Origin: Minicystis rosea | GTDB taxonomy: Bacteria; Myxococcota_A; Polyangia; Polyangiales; Polyangiaceae | Direction of reading: 5' to 3' | Assembly (NCBI GenBank): GCA_001931535.1 | Contig: CP016211.1 | Span: 12,012,377 to 12,076,376 of the forward strand | DNA: 64,000 nt | In this document: one piece after another, positions 18,798 to 27,816 of the stretch | Position numbering within the stretch: the stretch's first letter is position 1 | Layout: every line of letters begins with the position of its first letter | Position numbers and translations under genes: made by a program | The notes under the pieces: model-generated | The model's input: the letters and a program-made list of their open reading frames with translations, nothing else | What the model was told of the DNA's origin: nothing | The model's database searches: none

Positions 18798-19822
18798 AGG
18801 CCGATCCCGTCCAGGTAGTCCGCGCTGGTGCGTTCCATGGCCAGGAACGCAGCCGCCATCACGCCGGCCACGCACGCGACCGCCCACAGCGAGCGCACCA
18901 CGCCGCGACGGCCCGCGGCCAGCTTGAAGGCGCGCGCGATCACGTCGAGCGCGAGCACGCCGAGGCCCATCCACACGAAGGGACGCGCGTCCGCGTCGCC
19001 GTGCAAGCGGACCAGCACGGCGCCCGCGCCGCCGAGGTAGAGCGCGAAGGCGATGCCGGCGGGCTTCACGAGGCGCGCCGGGAGATCGCGCACGTCGCGC
19101 GCTTTCGCCGCGAGCCACGCGATGGAAGCGAGCCCGACGGCGCCGAGCGCCGCGAGCCACCACGTGGCCGTCGCGCGCAGGGTCTCGCGGCGCGAGAGCT
19201 TGCGGACCTGCGTCGTCAGCGCGGGGGAGAGCTCGGGATCGCGATCCACGGCGGCGCGCGCCTCGCGCAGCTCGTTGCGCTCGCGTCGCAGCGAGACGAG
19301 CTCCGAGAGCGCGAGGGATCGCGTCAGCCGATCGCCGGTGCGATCCGCGATCGCCGCCTCGAAGAGCGCGATGGCCCGCGCCGGCTCGCCGAGCTTGCGC
19401 CACCAAGCCTCGGCCAGGAAGACCCTCGTCTCCACGCGCACGCGACCGGGCGGGAACGCTTCCACGTCATGCGCGAGGGCCTCGATGGAGGTGCGATCGC
19501 CGGCCTTCCGCGGATCCTTCCGCACCTCTTCGAGCCGAGCGAGCGGGGCGAAGCCGCCTTCGGCATGCGCCTCCAGATCGTCGAGGCGCGCGCGCGCCGG
19601 CGCGGCCACCGGCGCGCTCGGATCGATGGTGAGCACGTCGCGGTATGCGGCTGCCGCGTCGGCGAAGCGCCGATCGCGCGTGGCCTGCTCGGCGCGCGCG
19701 AAGCTCGCCTCCGCCCTCTCTCTCGCGCTCGGCTCGCCGGCCCGCGCGCTGCCGCTGCACGCGAGGACGGTCATCAGCACCGCGGCGGCCGCGCGCGCGG
19801 GAAGCCGGGAGGTCAACGCCAT
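18794..19822 (-). CDS. TPR-like lipoprotein with C-terminal membrane helices
   Basis: This 342-residue protein has a lipoprotein signal ending VLMTVLAC (Cys22). Residues 30-230 are Ala/Arg/Glu-rich helical repeats of TPR type (AEASFARAEQATRDRRFADA, YRDVLTIDPSAP). The last 110 residues hold three to four membrane helices. A periplasmic scaffold combined with an inner-membrane anchor is suggested. The ATG at 19822 overlaps the stop of the DUF5522 gene (ATGA). An upstream in-frame start would overlap that gene extensively and is rejected. The biochemical role is unknown. Confidence 0.75.
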   Translation of the reverse strand: MALTSRLPARAAAAVLMTVLACSGSARAGEPSARERAEASFARAEQATRDRRFADAAAAYRDVLTIDPSAPVAAPARARLDDLEAHAEGGFAPLARLEEVRKDPRKAGDRTSIEALAHDVEAFPPGRVRVETRVFLAEAWWRKLGEPARAIALFEAAIADRTGDRLTRSLALSELVSLRRERNELREARAAVDRDPELSPALTTQVRKLSRRETLRATATWWLAALGAVGLASIAWLAAKARDVRDLPARLVKPAGIAFALYLGGAGAVLVRLHGDADARPFVWMGLGVLALDVIARAFKLAAGRRGVVRSLWAVACVAGVMAAAFLAMERTSADYLDGIGL

Positions 19823-20037
19823 CAACCGTCGCCGAGCGGACGCTTCAGGGTGATCGGCATGCCCGAGATCTCGATCCGGGCGCCGAGGCCGCCGTCGCGG
19901 CCATAGGGACAGTGCCGGCACTTGGAGTTGCAGCAGTAGCCGCGCTTCAAGTGATAGGCTGCCGTGAACACGAATTTCCCGCCCTCGAGGTAGTAATCGA
20001 CGCCTTCGACGAGGCGGGCGGGCTTGGTTCGGTTCAT
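19822..20037 (-). CDS. DUF5522-type small Cys-rich protein
   Basis: This 71-residue protein has the DUF5522 signature: GVDYYLEGGKFVFTAAYHLK followed by RGYCCNSKCRHCPYG. The four Cys (CC, CxxC) form a likely metal or Fe-S site. The family is found in many bacteria and its function is unknown. It is the first gene of the minus-strand operon and is divergent from the lipoprotein gene at 20099 with only 61 bases between, so both promoters must sit in or overlap that gap. GTTACGGTAAC at 20082-20092 is a palindrome there. Confidence 0.85.
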   Translation of the reverse strand: MNRTKPARLVEGVDYYLEGGKFVFTAAYHLKRGYCCNSKCRHCPYGRDGGLGARIEISGMPITLKRPLGDG

Positions 20038-20098
20038 GGTGCGCCGCGCGACAACGCCCGGTGCCGAGGCACGAGGCTCACGTTACGGTAACATCTGG

Positions 20099-21919
20099 AT
20101 GGGCCGAGCTCACGTTTCTTCAATAGCGATCGCATCGCTTCTCACGGCTCTCCCAGCGTGTGACGGCTGTCACAATGGAAAGCCGTATACCCCCTACACG
20201 CTCAACGACACGCCGAGCACGTCCTCCGCGGGCTCCGCCGTCCCGCCCGCACCGCCGGCCGACGGCGGACCGGCCTTCGCCGTGATCGCAGCCACCCCCG
20301 CGCCGGGCGATGGCAGCCGCTGGCCGCTCGAAGGCGGCGCGGTCGAGGCTCCACCGGGCCATGTCTTCGCGCAGGGGCTCGTGGTGGATGCCGACGGCGA
20401 TGGGAAGCCGGATCTGCTCGCCTGGGCTCGCGCGCCCGATGGGCTTCGCGGGGAGCTTTGGTTCGCGTCCGGCAAGAGCCCCGCGGAAGGACGCTTGGTG
20501 GCGGCGCTTCCCGCCGATCTCACCGCGCCGGGTTGCTCCGCGCACGCGACGCTCAGCCTGATCGGACCGCGCACGGCGGCCTTCGATTTCGAGCCGCGCT
20601 GCCCGGCGCGCATTCGCGAGCGGGCCACGCGTTGGATCGCGCTTTCCCGCTTCGTCGCGGGGCCGCCGGAGATCGCGCTCGAGATTCGGGCCGGCGCGCC
20701 CGCCGACGGGGAGACGCTCGCGATTGCGCTCGACGCCCGCGATCGCGACGGTGACGGCCGCGCCGACATCGGCGTCACCTTCACGCTCACGGGCGCGCCT
20801 CATCCGCTCCCCGGCGGCGGCAGCGCCGCGGCGTCGCTCGCGTTCTTCGATCGGCCCGCCGGCCTCTCGCGCGATCCCACCGAGCCCGAGGCTTCGATCA
20901 AGGCCATCGGCGCGGCGCTCCTCGCCGACGGTCGCAAGAAGACGACGTCGCCGCGCGTCCCCGCGGCGGCGGGCGCCGCGCGACGCTTGCACGCGCTCTT
21001 GTGCGAGGACGGCGGCGGCAAGCCGATCATCAGCACCACCGCGGGCCCGATTCGCTGCGCCACCGAGCGCATCGCCGAAGAGTCCGCCATCGCCGAGGTC
21101 GAGGCCGGGTTGAACCTCGGCGATCCGGTGACCGCGTTCGCCGCGCTCGGGCGGCTCGATGCCAGCGGCCAGCGGCGCAAAGACGTCGACGCGCTCGTCG
21201 CCAAGTCGGTTTCCACGATCGCCGGCACCCTCGTCCGCACCACTGCTGCCATCCCCGATCCGCCGCGCGCCTCCGGCTTCTCTCCTCTGGCCTTCGATGC
21301 TGACGGGAGCCTGTTGGTGCGCACGGCCGACCGGGTCGTCCGCGTCGACAAGACCTCGTTCGCCGAGTCCGCCGCCGACGCGGCCCTGATGTGGCCGAAG
21401 GAGCTTCAGTGGCCGGTCGACGCGCCGACCTGGTCGCTCGGGCGCGTCGACGACGACTGCGAGACGTCCACCGCGGTCGCGCGCTTCGGTTACGCGGGCG
21501 CGGTCACCACGGTGCCGTTGCCCATCCCGACGCCGCCTCGCTGCGCGCTCGGCGGCGCGAGCCCGCCGGTCGATCTGCTCGGCGCTTCCACCCAGGGCCT
21601 TCTCTTCGCGTATCGCGGCGAGATCGTGGCCATCCCGGCGACGGCGCCGCCGCGCGTGGTCCCCGCCGAATCGTTCGCGCCGGCGCCGGGCGTGCCGGTC
21701 GATCGCGGCACCGCGCGCTCCCCCAACGGCGGCACCATCGCCGTCACGACATCGCGCGGGGTGCTGGTCTCGGTGCTCAAGGGATCGGCGCGCGGCGGGA
21801 GCGCGAAGCTGTGGACGTCACCGCTCATCGACGGCGGCAAGGCGTGCGTGCCGAGCGATGGAGGCGAGCGGCTCGCGTGCGTGGTGTCGAAGGGAGCGGC
21901 GATCTACGACGTGAAGTGA
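20099..21919 (+). CDS. lipoprotein with VCBS/FG-GAP-like segment, unknown function
   Basis: This 606-residue outer-surface or periplasmic lipoprotein starts at the ATG at 20099, giving MGRAHVSSIAIASLLTALPA then Cys21. An S/P/A linker leads to a segment with VVDADGDGKPDLLAWA and ARDRDGDGRADIGVTFTLTG, Asp-rich calcium-binding loops like those of VCBS/FG-GAP repeats. The C-terminal half has beta-rich repeats (GSLLVRTADRVVRVDKTSF) resembling a propeller. No enzyme motif is seen. It probably forms a calcium-stabilised binding surface; the partner is unknown. Confidence 0.75.
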   Translation: MGRAHVSSIAIASLLTALPACDGCHNGKPYTPYTLNDTPSTSSAGSAVPPAPPADGGPAFAVIAATPAPGDGSRWPLEGGAVEAPPGHVFAQGLVVDADGDGKPDLLAWARAPDGLRGELWFASGKSPAEGRLVAALPADLTAPGCSAHATLSLIGPRTAAFDFEPRCPARIRERATRWIALSRFVAGPPEIALEIRAGAPADGETLAIALDARDRDGDGRADIGVTFTLTGAPHPLPGGGSAAASLAFFDRPAGLSRDPTEPEASIKAIGAALLADGRKKTTSPRVPAAAGAARRLHALLCEDGGGKPIISTTAGPIRCATERIAEESAIAEVEAGLNLGDPVTAFAALGRLDASGQRRKDVDALVAKSVSTIAGTLVRTTAAIPDPPRASGFSPLAFDADGSLLVRTADRVVRVDKTSFAESAADAALMWPKELQWPVDAPTWSLGRVDDDCETSTAVARFGYAGAVTTVPLPIPTPPRCALGGASPPVDLLGASTQGLLFAYRGEIVAIPATAPPRVVPAESFAPAPGVPVDRGTARSPNGGTIAVTTSRGVLVSVLKGSARGGSAKLWTSPLIDGGKACVPSDGGERLACVVSKGAAIYDVK

Positions 21920-21938
21920 CGTCGCGCGCGTCGAAGCC

Positions 21939-22955
21939 TCACGGCCAACCGGCGGCGACGAGCTTGCCGATGGTGCTGCCGCTCTCGATCTTGGCGTGCA
22001 CCGTGCGCAGCGTGGCCGCCGTGATCGGGCCGAGCGTCTCGCGTCGGGTCGTGCGCACGCGCCCCTCGTCGATCCAGGCGGCGATGCGTTGCAGGATGGC
22101 GCCCTGCTCGCCGAGGTCCGGCGTCGCATAGGTCGAGCGCGTGAACATGAACTCCCAACCGAACGTCGCGCTCTTGCTCTTGAGCAGGTCGAGATCGAGC
22201 GGCTGGCTGGTCTCGACGATGCCCACGATGCGCCCGAGCGGGGCCACGAGATCGGCGATGGTGCTCCAGGTCGGCTCGAGCTTCTGCGTGTGGAAGATCC
22301 GCGGGACGTAGGGCAGCCCGAGCGCTTCGAGCTGCGGGCGCAGCGGCCGGCCGTGATCGATCACCGCGTCCGCGCCGAGCGACGTCACCCACGCCTGCGT
22401 CTCCGGGCGGGACGCCGTGCCGATGACCCACAGCCCGGCTGCCTTCGCGAGCTGAACCACCATCGATCCGACGCCTCCGGCCGCGCCGATCACGAGCAGG
22501 CTCGTGCCCGCGTCGCCGCCTCGCGGGTCGAGGCCGAGCCGCTCGAAGAGCCCCTCCCACGCGGTCAGGCCCGTGAGCGGCAAGGCGGCCGCGTCGGCGA
22601 AGTCGAGCGTGCGCGGCATGGGCGCGACGAGGCGCGCGTCGACGAGGTGCAGCTCCGCGTTGGCGCCGCTTCGTCGCAGGCTGCCGGCGTAGTACACGCG
22701 ATCGCCCGGTCGGAAGCCGTCGACCTCGGCGCCTACCGCATCGACCACGCCGGCGGCGTCCCATCCGAGGATCCGCGGCTGCTCCTCGACCTTGGCTTTG
22801 GGCGCGCGCACCTTGACGTCGACCGGGTTCACCGAGACGGCTTCGACGCGCACGCGCAGATCGTGTGGGCCGGGCTCCGGCGTGGGCAGCTCGACGTCGA
22901 TCAGGCTCCGTTCATCGTGGCTGGGGAGGTATTGGTGAAGACCGACGGCGCGCAT
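21939..22955 (-). CDS. zinc-type alcohol dehydrogenase family / quinone oxidoreductase-like
   Basis: This 338-residue cytosolic MDR-superfamily oxidoreductase has a GroES-like N-terminus (VEAVSVNPVDVKVRAP, GWDAAGVVDAVG) and a Rossmann fold with GAAGGVGSMVVQLAK near residue 160. The catalytic zinc ligands of true alcohol dehydrogenases are absent, so it is closer to quinone oxidoreductases, which use NADPH to reduce quinones or enones. The ATG at 22955 has AGGAG nine bases upstream. It is divergent from a LysR regulator gene, a common pairing in which the regulator controls the oxidoreductase in response to electrophiles or quinones. Confidence 0.88.
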   Translation of the reverse strand: MRAVGLHQYLPSHDERSLIDVELPTPEPGPHDLRVRVEAVSVNPVDVKVRAPKAKVEEQPRILGWDAAGVVDAVGAEVDGFRPGDRVYYAGSLRRSGANAELHLVDARLVAPMPRTLDFADAAALPLTGLTAWEGLFERLGLDPRGGDAGTSLLVIGAAGGVGSMVVQLAKAAGLWVIGTASRPETQAWVTSLGADAVIDHGRPLRPQLEALGLPYVPRIFHTQKLEPTWSTIADLVAPLGRIVGIVETSQPLDLDLLKSKSATFGWEFMFTRSTYATPDLGEQGAILQRIAAWIDEGRVRTTRRETLGPITAATLRTVHAKIESGSTIGKLVAAGWP

Positions 22956-23071
22956 GATCGTGTTCTCCTGATGAGAGGTCCGTCCCCTCGTTCGACGTTC
23001 GCCAAGGTGCCATCGCCGCGCCGGATCACCATCGCTTCCCGATGACCAGGCTTCGTGACTTCGATTCATCA

Positions 23072-23965
23072 ATGGACCTCCGCGAGACGGTGCACACCAT
23101 CCGGGTGCTCCTCGCCGTCACGGAGCTCGGCTCGTTCTCGGCGGCCGCGTCCAAGCTGAACCTCACGCCCTCCGCCGTCAGCAAGACGGTCTCGCGCGCG
23201 GAGGCGCGGCTCGGCGCGCGCCTCGTGCAGCGCACCACGCGTCGTGTCCGGCTGACGGATCTCGGCGAGGGCTACCTCGCGCGCGGGCGGCAGCTCGTCG
23301 GCGATCTCTGGGAGCTGGAGGCGGAGATCGGCGATCGCGACGCAGCGATGCGCGGGCCCGTGCGCGTCGCCGCGCCGTCGACGTACGGCGCGGTGCGCGT
23401 CGCGCCCGTGGTCGCTGCGTTCCAGCGCGAGCACCCCGACGTCCGCGTCAGCCTGCGCTGCGACGACCGCATGCACGACCTCGTGGCCGAGGGCATCGAC
23501 GTGGCCATCCGCATGCTCGTGGAGCCGCCGGCGGAGGTGGTCGCGCGCGTGCTCGCCGACGATCGGCGCGGCCTCTACGCGAGCCCCGCGTACCTCAAGA
23601 CCCACCGCGCCCCGAAGGCCGTGGACGCGCTCGTCGATCACGCTCTCCTGCGCTACGGCGCGGGCGAGGGGGCCGTCGACTTGGCGCTCCGCGCTGGCGG
23701 CGCAGAGATGCGGGTCAAGGCGCCGGCCGTGTTCTCGAGCGACAACGTGCTCGCGGTGCGCGAGGCCGCGTGCGCGGGCCTCGGGATCGCCGAGCTCCCC
23801 GAGTACCTGGTCGAAGGCGAGCTCGCCCGCGGGCGCCTCGTCGAAGTGCTGCCCGGCGTCGTCCCCACGCGCCGCCGCGTCTACGCGGTCTATCTCCCCT
23901 CGCGCTACCAGCCGGCGCGCGTGCGTGCCCTGCTCGATCGGCTCGTGCGCAGCCTCCGCGGGTGA
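23072..23965 (+). CDS. LysR-family transcriptional regulator
   Basis: This 297-residue LysR regulator has the N-terminal winged helix LLAVTELGSFSAAASKLNLT, with PSAVSKTVSRAEARLG as recognition helix, then the periplasmic-binding-protein-like effector domain (GPVRVAAPSTYGAVRVAPVV to the end). The ATG at 23072 places the helix-turn-helix at the usual distance; an ATG at 23042 would add ten residues. It is divergent from the MDR oxidoreductase gene, with about 116 bases between the starts. By analogy with such pairs it probably controls that gene and itself. The effector is unknown. Confidence 0.9.
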   Translation: MDLRETVHTIRVLLAVTELGSFSAAASKLNLTPSAVSKTVSRAEARLGARLVQRTTRRVRLTDLGEGYLARGRQLVGDLWELEAEIGDRDAAMRGPVRVAAPSTYGAVRVAPVVAAFQREHPDVRVSLRCDDRMHDLVAEGIDVAIRMLVEPPAEVVARVLADDRRGLYASPAYLKTHRAPKAVDALVDHALLRYGAGEGAVDLALRAGGAEMRVKAPAVFSSDNVLAVREAACAGLGIAELPEYLVEGELARGRLVEVLPGVVPTRRRVYAVYLPSRYQPARVRALLDRLVRSLRG

Positions 23966-24008
23966 GCGCGACGCCTTTCGATTCGAGACCGCGGTTCACG
24001 AATCCTGG

Positions 24009-24590
24009 TCACCGACCGCGGGCCGCCGCGACGATGTCGCTCGCCGACATGGATGCGGCCTCGTTCGGATGCAAGCAAACGAGCCCTCGCCAATCGGCCG
24101 GTGGTTGATCGTCGATGAGCAGATTCGGTTTCGAGAGGAAGCCCGCGAAGCAGTCGGCCACGCCGAGCTCGATCGCGGAACGGTGGGCGTATCGATCTCC
24201 CCCGGTGCTCCAGCAATACAGGACGACACCCGCAGCGTGCAGAGCGCGAACCTGCTCGATGACATGGCTCATCGGGATGCGCTTCGAGCCGGCGGAGCGA
24301 ACGAGGGTGTCGTCGACGTCGACGAAGATCACGGGAGCCGTGCTCGGCGGCGCCTCTGCGCCTGCGCTCTCCCGGAGACGAGCACGAGCGGCCTCCACCA
24401 GCGCGCCGTAGCTCGGGAGAGAGGGCTCCGACAGCGTCCGCTCCAGGGCTGCCTCGAGCTCCCAGAGCGCGGCCTGCTCCGCTGAATCCGCAGGGCGAAG
24501 CGATCCATCGGCGCCGGCGCGCGCGAGCATGTCGAACAGGACGAGCGCGGCGTCACGGCCGAGCGGTAGGCGCTGATCGGAATCATCCAT
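24009..24590 (-). CDS. HAD-superfamily phosphatase-like protein
   Basis: This 193-residue protein has a HAD motif I, VIFVDVDDTLVRS, with nucleophile Asp91 and acid Asp93, then motif II in a WSTGGDRYA context and a late acidic motif LLIDDQ. A helical N-terminal segment of about 80 residues precedes the HAD domain. The Thr/Ser of motif II and the Lys of motif III are not obvious to me, so substrate and activity are uncertain. The protein is small, without an evident cap, which suggests a macromolecular or phosphoprotein substrate. It is next to a minus-strand TPR gene. Confidence 0.75.
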   Translation of the reverse strand: MDDSDQRLPLGRDAALVLFDMLARAGADGSLRPADSAEQAALWELEAALERTLSEPSLPSYGALVEAARARLRESAGAEAPPSTAPVIFVDVDDTLVRSAGSKRIPMSHVIEQVRALHAAGVVLYCWSTGGDRYAHRSAIELGVADCFAGFLSKPNLLIDDQPPADWRGLVCLHPNEAASMSASDIVAAARGR

Positions 24591-24683
24591 GGTCGTGCTC
24601 GGCGGAGATCGCGTCGATCGATCTCGTGCTTCTCGGTGGGGCTCTCGTTCGCGAACGGTTCGTGGAGCGCTCGAAGCGGAGGC

Positions 24684-26069
24684 TCAGTTCCTCTGCCCTT
24701 GCATCTTCGCCAGCCGCTCCGCGAAGTCGTTCGCTTCGTGCCGGCGGCCCATGTCGCGGAGCAGGATCACGAGGTTGTGCAAGAGCGGCCAGAGCTCGCG
24801 TGCCTCTTCGCCGTAGCGCTTCGTGGCGGTGGCGAGGGCGCGCTTCAAGAGCTTCTCGGCCTTCGTGTGCTTGCCCTCGTGGTAGTAGACCTCGGAGACG
24901 CTGTTCCACAGCGCCGTGAGGATTTGCGGCGGCACGCGCGGATCTTGATCCCAGCGCTCCAGGAGGGGCTCGGCGAAGGCGAGGATCTCGCGATCCTTGC
25001 CCTGCGCGCGCAGCGTCACCGTCAGGTTGTTCAAGCTCAGGAGCAGCAGCTCGGCGCGCGTCTCGGGCACGGGCGCGAGCAGCTCCACCGCGCGCCGCCA
25101 GAGCGGCTCCGCCTGTGCGGGCCGATCCTCGGCGGCGTGGATGCTGGCGACGGTCACCAGCGTCGCGCCGAGGTGCGGGTGCGTGGGGCCGAAGAAGCGC
25201 TCTTCCAGCGCCATCGCCCGCTCGAAGAGCGGGAGCGCGCGGGCGGACTGCTCCATCATCACCTCGATCGTCCCCAGCGCGAGCAGCTCGGTGGACACGT
25301 TCGGGTGATCGGGGCCGACCGCGCGCTCCAGCACTTCGAGCGCACGCACGATGAAGGCGCGCCCCGCTTCCAGGTCTCCGCGGCTCATCGCCAGCGCGCC
25401 GAGGTGGTGCGTGGTGTACGCGACGTACTCGTGATCCTCGCCGAGGATGCGCGTGCGGATCTCGTGGGCGCGCTCGAAGAGCCGCGCCGCGTTGGCCTCG
25501 TGCTTCGCCGATTGCTCCGCCATCCCCAGCGCGATGCAGGTGCCGGCGATCTCCAGCTCGTCACCGCTGGGCTCCTGCGTCAGCAGCTCGAGCGCGCGCC
25601 GGAACAGCGGGAGCGCCTCCTCGCTGCCGCGGCTGCGCCGCTCGATCACGCCCAGCGTGCGGAGGATGTCGGCCACCACGCTGCGCTCGTCGTCGCGCGG
25701 CGTCTCGGGGAGCGCCGCGAGCGCGCGCCGGTGCAAGGCGAGCGCTTCGGGCGCGCGATCGAGCGTCCAGGCCAGCGACGCGAGCCAGGCGGCGGACTGC
25801 GTGGCCAGGAGATCGCGCGGGCCCGCGAGCGCGCTGCGGGCCGCGAGCGCTTCGGCGAAGCACGCGTGCGCGGGCTCGTACTGGAACAGCTCGAAGAGCG
25901 CCTGACCGCGGCGATGGGTGGCCTCGGCCGCCAGCGCGGCGTCACCTCGCTCCGTGGCGGCGGCGTGCACCTCCTCGGCGAAGTGGAGTAGCTCGCTCAC
26001 CTTCCCGTGCAGGAGGAGCTGCTTCATCGACGAACGGACGTCCTCGGCGATCATCGCTCGGGCGTTCAT
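24684..26069 (-). CDS. tetratricopeptide-repeat protein
   Basis: This 461-residue soluble protein is made almost wholly of about nine TPR units with the kinesin-light-chain-like 42-residue spacing, e.g. ARLFERAHEIRTRILGEDHE and ALEVLERAVGPDHPNVSTEL. No catalytic domain is attached. Such proteins are scaffolds for protein-protein contacts. The ATG at 26069 begins MNARAMIAEDVRSSM and removes a 75-residue, Arg/Pro-rich upstream extension that is not protein-like. It is divergent from the desulfhydrase fusion gene across 91 bases, without a visible operator. Confidence 0.85.
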   Translation of the reverse strand: MNARAMIAEDVRSSMKQLLLHGKVSELLHFAEEVHAAATERGDAALAAEATHRRGQALFELFQYEPAHACFAEALAARSALAGPRDLLATQSAAWLASLAWTLDRAPEALALHRRALAALPETPRDDERSVVADILRTLGVIERRSRGSEEALPLFRRALELLTQEPSGDELEIAGTCIALGMAEQSAKHEANAARLFERAHEIRTRILGEDHEYVAYTTHHLGALAMSRGDLEAGRAFIVRALEVLERAVGPDHPNVSTELLALGTIEVMMEQSARALPLFERAMALEERFFGPTHPHLGATLVTVASIHAAEDRPAQAEPLWRRAVELLAPVPETRAELLLLSLNNLTVTLRAQGKDREILAFAEPLLERWDQDPRVPPQILTALWNSVSEVYYHEGKHTKAEKLLKRALATATKRYGEEARELWPLLHNLVILLRDMGRRHEANDFAERLAKMQGQRN

Positions 26070-26160
26070 GGCGGTCTCCGGCGGGCAGCGTACGCGCGGC
26101 GGACGCCGGTGGCGACCGCATGGACGTGAGGGTTGCACCGACTGGTCCCCGCGCAACAAG

Positions 26161-27816
26161 ATGCCGGGGATGCGCGCCCTCTCGCCGGCGGATCTCGACG
26201 CGATTCCCCGCCTCGGCTGGGTGGGCGAGCCCACCCCCATCACCCCGCTCCCCCGCGCCGCGGAGGCGCTCGGCCTCGAATGGCTCGGTGTCAAGCGCGA
26301 CGATCTCCTCGACCTGCCCTACGGCGGGGCCAAGCCGCGCAAGCTCGACTACGTATTGGCCGCGCCGCCCTTCGCCGACGCGCCCGTGTGGTCCTCGTCG
26401 GGCGGCATCGGCTCCGGATCCCTCGTCGCGCTCACAGTGGCCGCCGAGCGGCTCGATCGCCGTCTCCGGGCCCACATGTTCTGGACCCCGCTCTCCGAAG
26501 GCGTCACCGACAACCTCGCCTTCACCGCCTCCGGGCCGAGCGCGATCTTCTTTTATGGGTCCCGCGTCTCCATGGCCGTCTGCCGCCCCGCGGTGCTCCT
26601 CTGCGCGCGCGAGTCCGGCGCGCCCGTCCTCCCGCCCGGCGCCACCTCGCCGCGCGGGATGATCGGCACCGTCCGCGCCGGCCTCGAGCTCGCGCAGCAG
26701 ATCCGCGAGGGCGCCGTGCCCACGCCCGATCGCGTCTACGTCGCGCTCGGATCCGGCGGCACCGCGGTGGGCCTCGCCGTGGGGCTCGCGCTCGGCGGCG
26801 TGCGCACCGAGGTCCGCGCCGTCGCGGTCGTGGAGCGCCTGCTCGCGCTCGGCCCGCGCATCCGCGGCCTCGAGCACGCCGCCCTCGCGGAGCTCGCGCG
26901 CTTTGGCCTCCCCGCGCCCGAGCTGCCCATCGCGCTCACCGTCGATCATGCGCACGCCGGCGCCGCGTACGCGCATCCGTCGGTCGAATCGATCGCGGCC
27001 GTCGACACCATCGCGCCCGAAGGCATCCACCTCGAGCCCGTTTACACCGGCAAGGCCATGGCCGCGCTCTGCGCCGACGCGCGCGCGGGCGGCCTGCGCA
27101 ACGTCATCTTCTGGTCCACCGTGCGCCGCGCCTTGCCCGCGCCGGATCCCGCGTGGCGCGATCGCCTCCCGCCCGCGCTCCGCCGCCGCCTCGAAGCGCC
27201 GGTCGCCGCGCTCGTCACCCGTCGCCGCGTCTTCCTCGGCCTCGCCGCCGCGGCCTCCGTTGCGCTCGTCGTGCGCACCACGGGCTACGCGCCGCTGCCC
27301 GATCTCCACCTCGAGGTCTTCTCCACCTGGCAAGCGCGTGTCCTTCTCGCGGCCGCCGAAGCCATCCTCCCGCCCGACACCGACGGCGCTCTCCTCGCCG
27401 CCATCCCGGGCCGCATCGATCGCTACTTCGTCGGCATGCCGCCGAAGATGAAGCGCGAGGCCAAGGCGATGCTCGCGTTGATCGAGCACGGCACCCCGAT
27501 CGGCTGCCGCCTCCCGCGCTTCACGCGCCTCGCGCCCGCCGATCGCGCGGCCCACCTCGCCACCCTCGACGCGCGCGGAGGCCGCCTCTCGCAGGCCGCG
27601 CGCGGGCTCCGCGATCTCGTCATGCTCGGCTTCTACCAGCAGCCCGAGACCTGGCCGGCCATTGGCTACGACGGCCCGCGCCTCCCGCGCGACTACGATC
27701 CGCTCGGCCCCGCGCGCACGTCGTGGCCCGCCTACGACGCGCTGGTCGCGCGCGGACATTTCCCGCAGGCGCCCGACGCCGAGAACGTCGCGCTCCCGAA
27801 AGGCGTGCTCCGATGA
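26161..27816 (+). CDS. fusion: D-cysteine desulfhydrase-like PLP domain + Tat-type gluconate dehydrogenase subunit 3-like domain
   Basis: This 551-residue fusion has two parts. Residues 15-340 form a tryptophan-synthase-beta-fold PLP enzyme of the ACC deaminase/D-cysteine desulfhydrase group, with VKRDDLLDLPYGGAKPRKLD (PLP Lys within GGAKPRK), SSGGIGSGS and ALGSGGTAVG. Residues 350-551 resemble the small subunit (subunit 3) of gluconate 2-dehydrogenase-type GMC complexes. They begin with an internal Tat-like motif TRRRVFLG plus a hydrophobic helix, then WQARVLLAAAEAILPPD. No start codon lies just before the Tat motif and there is no stop between the parts. The stop overlaps the GMC oxidoreductase start (ATGA). 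A stop-codon loss joining two genes is possible. Confidence 0.82.
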   Translation: MPGMRALSPADLDAIPRLGWVGEPTPITPLPRAAEALGLEWLGVKRDDLLDLPYGGAKPRKLDYVLAAPPFADAPVWSSSGGIGSGSLVALTVAAERLDRRLRAHMFWTPLSEGVTDNLAFTASGPSAIFFYGSRVSMAVCRPAVLLCARESGAPVLPPGATSPRGMIGTVRAGLELAQQIREGAVPTPDRVYVALGSGGTAVGLAVGLALGGVRTEVRAVAVVERLLALGPRIRGLEHAALAELARFGLPAPELPIALTVDHAHAGAAYAHPSVESIAAVDTIAPEGIHLEPVYTGKAMAALCADARAGGLRNVIFWSTVRRALPAPDPAWRDRLPPALRRRLEAPVAALVTRRRVFLGLAAAASVALVVRTTGYAPLPDLHLEVFSTWQARVLLAAAEAILPPDTDGALLAAIPGRIDRYFVGMPPKMKREAKAMLALIEHGTPIGCRLPRFTRLAPADRAAHLATLDARGGRLSQAARGLRDLVMLGFYQQPETWPAIGYDGPRLPRDYDPLGPARTSWPAYDALVARGHFPQAPDAENVALPKGVLR

